Shown here piece by piece: positions 6,796-9,548 of a stretch of DNA of 9,548 bases. The first letter of the stretch is position 1, and each line of letters opens with the position of its first letter. The translations under genes were made by a program, and so were the position numbers. The notes beneath the pieces are model-generated. The model did no database searches. It was not told the origin of the DNA and saw only the letters and a program-made list of their open reading frames with translations. This DNA is from Alphaproteobacteria bacterium. Lineage in GTDB: Bacteria; Pseudomonadota; Alphaproteobacteria; Micavibrionales; Micavibrionaceae. The stretch is taken from assembly GCA_023140905.1 (NCBI GenBank), contig JAGLKS010000020.1, positions 1-9,548 on the forward strand, in the 5' to 3' direction.

Positions 6796-6853
6796 TGTCA
6801 CTCAAATGAAAGGGTTGAAATTTCCATCCCCTACTGGTTCATTTTGGTACAAA

Positions 6854-6883
6854 AAAAGCTGAACCCGTCTGGATTCAGCTTTT
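6854..6883. terminator. Rho-independent terminator of rpsT
   Basis: AAAAGCTGAA (6854-6863) and TTCAGCTTTT (6874-6883) form a perfect 10-bp stem with a 10-nt loop. On the minus strand the stem continues into TTTTTTTGTACC, a strong U-run, 53 nt past the rpsT stop. On the plus strand TTTTAAATATTT follows, so it could also work in that direction. Confidence 0.85.
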
Positions 6884-6936
6884 AAATATTTATTTTTTAT
6901 GGGACTCGCCGGATTTGTTCAGGCGACTCGGAAAGC

Positions 6937-7203
6937 TTAAGCAGAAAGAGCCTTCACCCGTTTCGCCAAACGGGAAACTTTACGGGAAGCTGTCTTTTTA
7001 TGCAGAACGCCTTTAGTCACACCGCGCATCAATTCAGGCTGCGCTTCTTTCAATGCCACTTTCGCTTCTTCAGCGTTTCCGCTTTCCAAAGCCAGTTCAA
7101 CTTTCTTTACAAATGTACGAATCCGGCTTTTGCGGGATTTATTTACTTCTGCACGCCGTGCATTGGCGCGTATTCTTTTTTTAGCCTGTAACAAATTAGC
7201 CAT
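6937..7203 (-). CDS. rpsT: 30S ribosomal protein S20
   Basis: S20 is a primary-binding, all-helical protein of the small subunit that contacts 16S rRNA. The 88-residue length is normal. The sequence matches the family throughout: [19 protein letters not shown] at the N-terminus, [16 protein letters not shown] helix start (here [15 protein letters not shown]), and the conserved C-terminal [22 protein letters not shown]. Basic residues dominate, as expected for rRNA binding. AGGA lies about 8 nt before the ATG. A strong promoter (7309-7337) and a terminator (6854-6883) make it an independent transcription unit, with a leader of about 100 nt that could host autogenous translational control as known in E. 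coli. That control is an inference here. Confidence 0.98.
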   Translation of the reverse strand: MANLLQAKKRIRANARRAEVNKSRKSRIRTFVKKVELALESGNAEEAKVALKEAQPELMRGVTKGVLHKKTASRKVSRLAKRVKALSA

Positions 7204-7308
7204 CAGGTATCCTACTTTCTTTATGTAAAACCCCTGCTCTCTACTGATCTTATAATTTTCAGGAGAATCAGGGACTTTTAATTTCTTTGATCTAATTTCA
7301 AGTGGTGG

Positions 7309-7337
7309 CTTATAAACATGCCCGAACCATTGGTCAA
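7309..7337 (-). promoter_or_regulatory. Promoter of rpsT
   Basis: On the minus strand TTGACC (7337-7332) and TATAAG (7314-7309) are separated by exactly 17 nt, 5 of 6 matches each to the sigma-70 consensus. It is the best promoter in the window, as expected for a ribosomal protein gene, and predicts transcription starting near 7302. Confidence 0.7.
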
Positions 7338-7361
7338 GCGCACTTTTAAAGATATTTCCCT

Positions 7362-7391
7362 AAAAAGCGCCCTTGGTACCGATGCGCGTTT
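7362..7391 (-). terminator. Probable terminator at the end of the hydratase gene
   Basis: On the minus strand GCGC pairs with GCGC across a loop containing GGTACC, followed by TTTTTAGGG. It overlaps the gene's stop codon by one or two bases. The stem is only 4 GC pairs plus flanking A-T pairs beyond a mismatch, so strength is uncertain. It lies just upstream of the rpsT promoter and would separate the two units. Confidence 0.4.
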
Positions 7392-8166
7392 ATTTATGCT
7401 TGAATTTAGCCGTTCTTTTCTCAGCAAAGGCCACCATTCCTTCTTTCTGATCCTCTGTGGAAAACAGAGAGTGGAAAAGACGGCGTTCAAACATAACCCC
7501 TTCAGCAAGTGTTGTTTCATAAGATTTATTGACACATTCCTTGGCAATCATCACAGAAGGCTGTGAAAGGTCGGCAATCTTGCGCGCGACCTTTAATGCT
7601 TCATCCAGAAGATCGTCAACAGGAAGTATCCGGCTGACCAGTCCTGAGCGTTCGGCTTCTTCCGCATCCATCATGCGGCCCGTCAGCACCATTTCCATGG
7701 CTTTTGATTTTCCCACAAAACGGGTCAGACGTTGGCTGCCGCCAGCACCGGGAATAACCCCCAGCTTAATCTCCGGCTGACCGAATTTGGCATTATCTGC
7801 TGCCAGAATGAAATCACACATCATGGCAAGCTCGCAGCCACCGCCAAGGGCATATCCGGCCACCGCCGCAATGATGGGCTTACGACAGCGCGAGGCTTCT
7901 TCCCAATTGGCGGTAATAAAGTCATTCTTATAGGCGTCCATATAATCCATGGACTGCATTTCCTTGATATCAGCACCCGCGGCAAAGGCCTTTGGCCCAC
8001 CGGTAATTACCACGGCCCGTATATTATCATTCGCCTCAAAGGCCCGCAGAGCCTGTGTAATTTCGTCCATAAGTTGCCCGTTCAAGGCATTCATGGCCTC
8101 GGGACGGTTCAGAGTGATCAGACCCACTGGTTCTTTGTTATCCACCAGAATCATCTTATAGGGCAT
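7390..8166 (-). CDS. Enoyl-CoA hydratase/isomerase-family protein
   Basis: A crotonase-fold enzyme of 258 residues, the standard length for enoyl-CoA hydratase, which adds water across trans-2-enoyl-CoA in beta-oxidation. Key features are the CoA/oxyanion-hole loop [10 protein letters not shown] (61-70), [13 protein letters not shown] (106-118) with catalytic-type E112, and [15 protein letters not shown] (129-143) with E132. The two glutamates are 20 residues apart, as in the hydratases, and the C-terminal [19 protein letters not shown] motif is typical. Both acids favour true hydratase activity over isomerase, but substrate length cannot be read from sequence. AAGGAG lies 7 nt before the ATG. 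The gene sits between the exported-protein gene and rpsT, in a position I associate with alphaproteobacterial dnaA-rpsT loci, and is probably transcribed from mutM. Confidence 0.93.
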   Translation of the reverse strand: MPYKMILVDNKEPVGLITLNRPEAMNALNGQLMDEITQALRAFEANDNIRAVVITGGPKAFAAGADIKEMQSMDYMDAYKNDFITANWEEASRCRKPIIAAVAGYALGGGCELAMMCDFILAADNAKFGQPEIKLGVIPGAGGSQRLTRFVGKSKAMEMVLTGRMMDAEEAERSGLVSRILPVDDLLDEALKVARKIADLSQPSVMIAKECVNKSYETTLAEGVMFERRLFHSLFSTEDQKEGMVAFAEKRTAKFKHK

Positions 8167-8223
8167 GTATTTTCTCCTTAAACATTACAATATTTACGCA
8201 ACTGTTATGATGCGGCTCTGTCT

Positions 8224-8634
8224 TTATTCGGGATTAACTGAAAAGTAAATGATAGTCTTTCCTTTTGATCCTTTTAATTCTCTGATCTTAAGGGTTAAAA
8301 TCTCTCCGTCACGATGCGCCATAATACAAAAAAGAGATGTGCCGTTACAATTTTCTGATATGTCCGCCAATGTCGCCCATGACAATGACGGCAGCACTAT
8401 CTTATAATAATCAAGCACCTCTGACTTTTCATGCGGCCCACTTGCCCGCACTTCAATAATACGGCCCTGTGGGGTATCGAATACCAGACGGCTGCCTTCC
8501 TCTTCCTGAAAACCCTGCATCAGGGGAATATCAAGATCAGACAGTAACGGAGCCTGATCCCCCTGCGCAAATAGATTCCCTCCCGCCAAAAGAATTAGAA
8601 ATAATGATAAAGCTGTCTTTGCATAATGTGACAT
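8224..8634 (-). CDS. Small exported protein of unknown function
   Basis: A 136-residue protein with a clear N-terminal signal: SHYAKTALSLFLILLAGG, then a likely cleavage near NLFAQ|GD. The mature part (about 110 residues) holds DIPLMQGFQEEEGSRLVFD, TPQGRIIEVRASG and VLDYYKIVLPSLSW, a strand-helix arrangement. I recall small conserved proteins with this pattern (LPLMPG...VFDTPxGRI...FYxxxLPQLGW) beside mutM in other alphaproteobacteria, but no function is known to me. Two cysteines (NCNGTSLFC) could form a disulfide in the periplasm. There is no good Shine-Dalgarno sequence before the ATG. The gene starts 13 nt after the mutM stop, so translation is probably coupled to mutM. Confidence 0.8.
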   Translation of the reverse strand: MSHYAKTALSLFLILLAGGNLFAQGDQAPLLSDLDIPLMQGFQEEEGSRLVFDTPQGRIIEVRASGPHEKSEVLDYYKIVLPSLSWATLADISENCNGTSLFCIMAHRDGEILTLKIRELKGSKGKTIIYFSVNPE

Positions 8635-8647
8635 GGGGGAAGAATAG

Positions 8648-9490
8648 CTAATCCTGACAGGATGGACAATAAAATGTCGATCTGTTGCTTTGTATTATAC
8701 GCTTAATTTCACCATCACATGATGAATTTGCACAGGATTCTCCTTCACGGCCATATACTTTAAACTCATGTTGGAAATATCCAAGCTCACCGTCAACACG
8801 CGCATAATCCTTTAAGGTTGAGCCTCCCGCCGCGATAGCATTCTGCAAAACGGTACGGATAATCGGGACTATTTTCTCAAGTTCATCAGCCCCAAGATCA
8901 CACGCCATTTTTTCCGGAGAAATTCCTGCCAGAAATAATACTTCACAGACATATATATTGCCAAGCCCGACAACGACTCGCTGATCAAGCAGAATTGTTT
9001 TAATGGGTGAGCGCCGTTTTTCGATCTTCCCAAAGAGATATTCTGCATTAAATTCATTGCCCAGTGGCTCCGGCCCCATATTCCTGAATAATGCGTGCTG
9101 ATCTAGTTCTTCTGATTTACATAATGTCATCAAGCCAAAACGGCGCGGGTCATTAAAAATCACCAGATCATGAACATCCGACTCCAATATTATATGGTCA
9201 TGTTTTTCAAATACATCCGGTGTCACACGGTCTTTGGCGGCTTTTAATGTCATTTTGCCGGACATGCCCAGATGACAGATCAATATTTCAGCACCGTCAA
9301 GGTGAAGCAGCAGATATTTCGCCCGACGCGTAATCTGCTCAATCTTCCTTCCCGTGAGCCGTTCCGCAAAATTTTCCGGCAGAGGAATACGCAGCTTGTC
9401 GCGTCTTTGGATCACCCGAAAAAGACGCCGACCCTCCAACAGGGGGATAATACCTTTTTTCACGGTTTCGACTTCGGGTAACTCAGGCAT
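8648..9490 (-). CDS. mutM: Formamidopyrimidine-DNA glycosylase (Fpg/MutM)
   Basis: A bifunctional glycosylase and AP lyase that removes 8-oxoguanine and formamidopyrimidines from DNA. The 280-residue ORF starts MPELPEVET, giving the catalytic Pro2 and Glu3 after Met removal, which fixes the start although the frame is open further upstream. K58 (RRAKYLLLHL), HLGMSG (73-78, intercalating M76), NDPRRFG (113-119, R117/F118) and GLGNIYVCE (175-183) are intact. The C-terminal zinc finger has C253, C258, C275 and C278: a C-x4-C first pair instead of C-x2-C, a spacing I recall from other alphaproteobacterial Fpg proteins. R270-S271-T272 precede the second cysteine pair. It is the first complete gene of the minus-strand series mutM, exported protein, hydratase. 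Only a weak AGAG-type ribosome binding site is visible. Confidence 0.97.
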   Translation of the reverse strand: MPELPEVETVKKGIIPLLEGRRLFRVIQRRDKLRIPLPENFAERLTGRKIEQITRRAKYLLLHLDGAEILICHLGMSGKMTLKAAKDRVTPDVFEKHDHIILESDVHDLVIFNDPRRFGLMTLCKSEELDQHALFRNMGPEPLGNEFNAEYLFGKIEKRRSPIKTILLDQRVVVGLGNIYVCEVLFLAGISPEKMACDLGADELEKIVPIIRTVLQNAIAAGGSTLKDYARVDGELGYFQHEFKVYGREGESCANSSCDGEIKRIIQSNRSTFYCPSCQD

Positions 9491-9515
9491 AGTTTGGTCT
9501 CTTTTTGGTTTTACC

Positions 9516-9548
9516 TCAGGCGTCGGCGCTTTCCTTATTTTCCGCTTT
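9516..9548 (-). other. Possible 3' end of an upstream minus-strand gene
   Basis: From the window edge, one minus-strand frame reads KAENKESADA then TGA at 9518-9516, 25 nt before the mutM ATG. A charged tail like this could be the C-terminus of an upstream gene in the same operon. Ten codons cannot prove this. In several relatives I recall ubiE next to mutM, but nothing here identifies it. Confidence 0.2.

Noticed and set aside
6524..6850. Possible oriC next to dnaA and rpsT
   Set aside because: No cluster of DnaA boxes is present. Only isolated matches of 7 or 8 of 9 positions were found, such as TTATGGACA at about 6728.
7456..7464. Exact DnaA box (TGTGGAAAA, the complement of TTTTCCACA)
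   Set aside because: It is a single site inside the hydratase coding region with no neighbouring boxes; chance occurrence is likely.

Overview
The window looks like chromosomal DNA of an AT-leaning alphaproteobacterium. The minus-strand block mutM, small exported protein, enoyl-CoA hydratase-like gene, rpsT and then dnaA is a gene order I associate with alphaproteobacteria. A neighbouring rlmE and guaB pair is also familiar from that class. No genus can be named from what is visible.

Layout. From 1 to 3050 there is rlmE (5' end cut by the window edge) and guaB on the plus strand. An unrecognised minus-strand gene with its own terminator lies between them. From 3051 to 4550 is an accessory patch: an A/C-rich gene of strange codon use with a frameshifted 3' tail, a probable 122-124 bp MITE-like element, a short antisense coding remnant, and the C-terminal part of a probable DMT/EamA-type membrane transporter. 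From 4550 to 6451 are dnaA and an upstream rhodanese-domain gene, both minus strand. From 6452 to 6936 is a long stretch with no convincing gene but many inverted repeats, ending in the rpsT terminator. From 6937 to 9548 are rpsT (with a clear promoter), an enoyl-CoA hydratase/isomerase-family gene, a small exported protein and mutM, all minus strand.

How the genes work together. Most are housekeeping: 23S rRNA methylation (RlmE), GMP synthesis (GuaB), replication initiation (DnaA), the small ribosomal subunit (S20), and oxidised-base repair (MutM). mutM, the exported protein gene and the hydratase gene are closely spaced and probably one transcript. rpsT has its own promoter.

The most unusual part is 3085-4150. 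If the MITE-like element is removed and one T at 3784 is skipped, the A/C-rich ORF continues for about 41 more codons. It then ends 4 nt from the stop of a coding-like remnant on the opposite strand. This suggests a decayed pair of convergent genes hit by a frameshift and a small mobile element. I found no CRISPR array, tRNA, rRNA or complete transposase.
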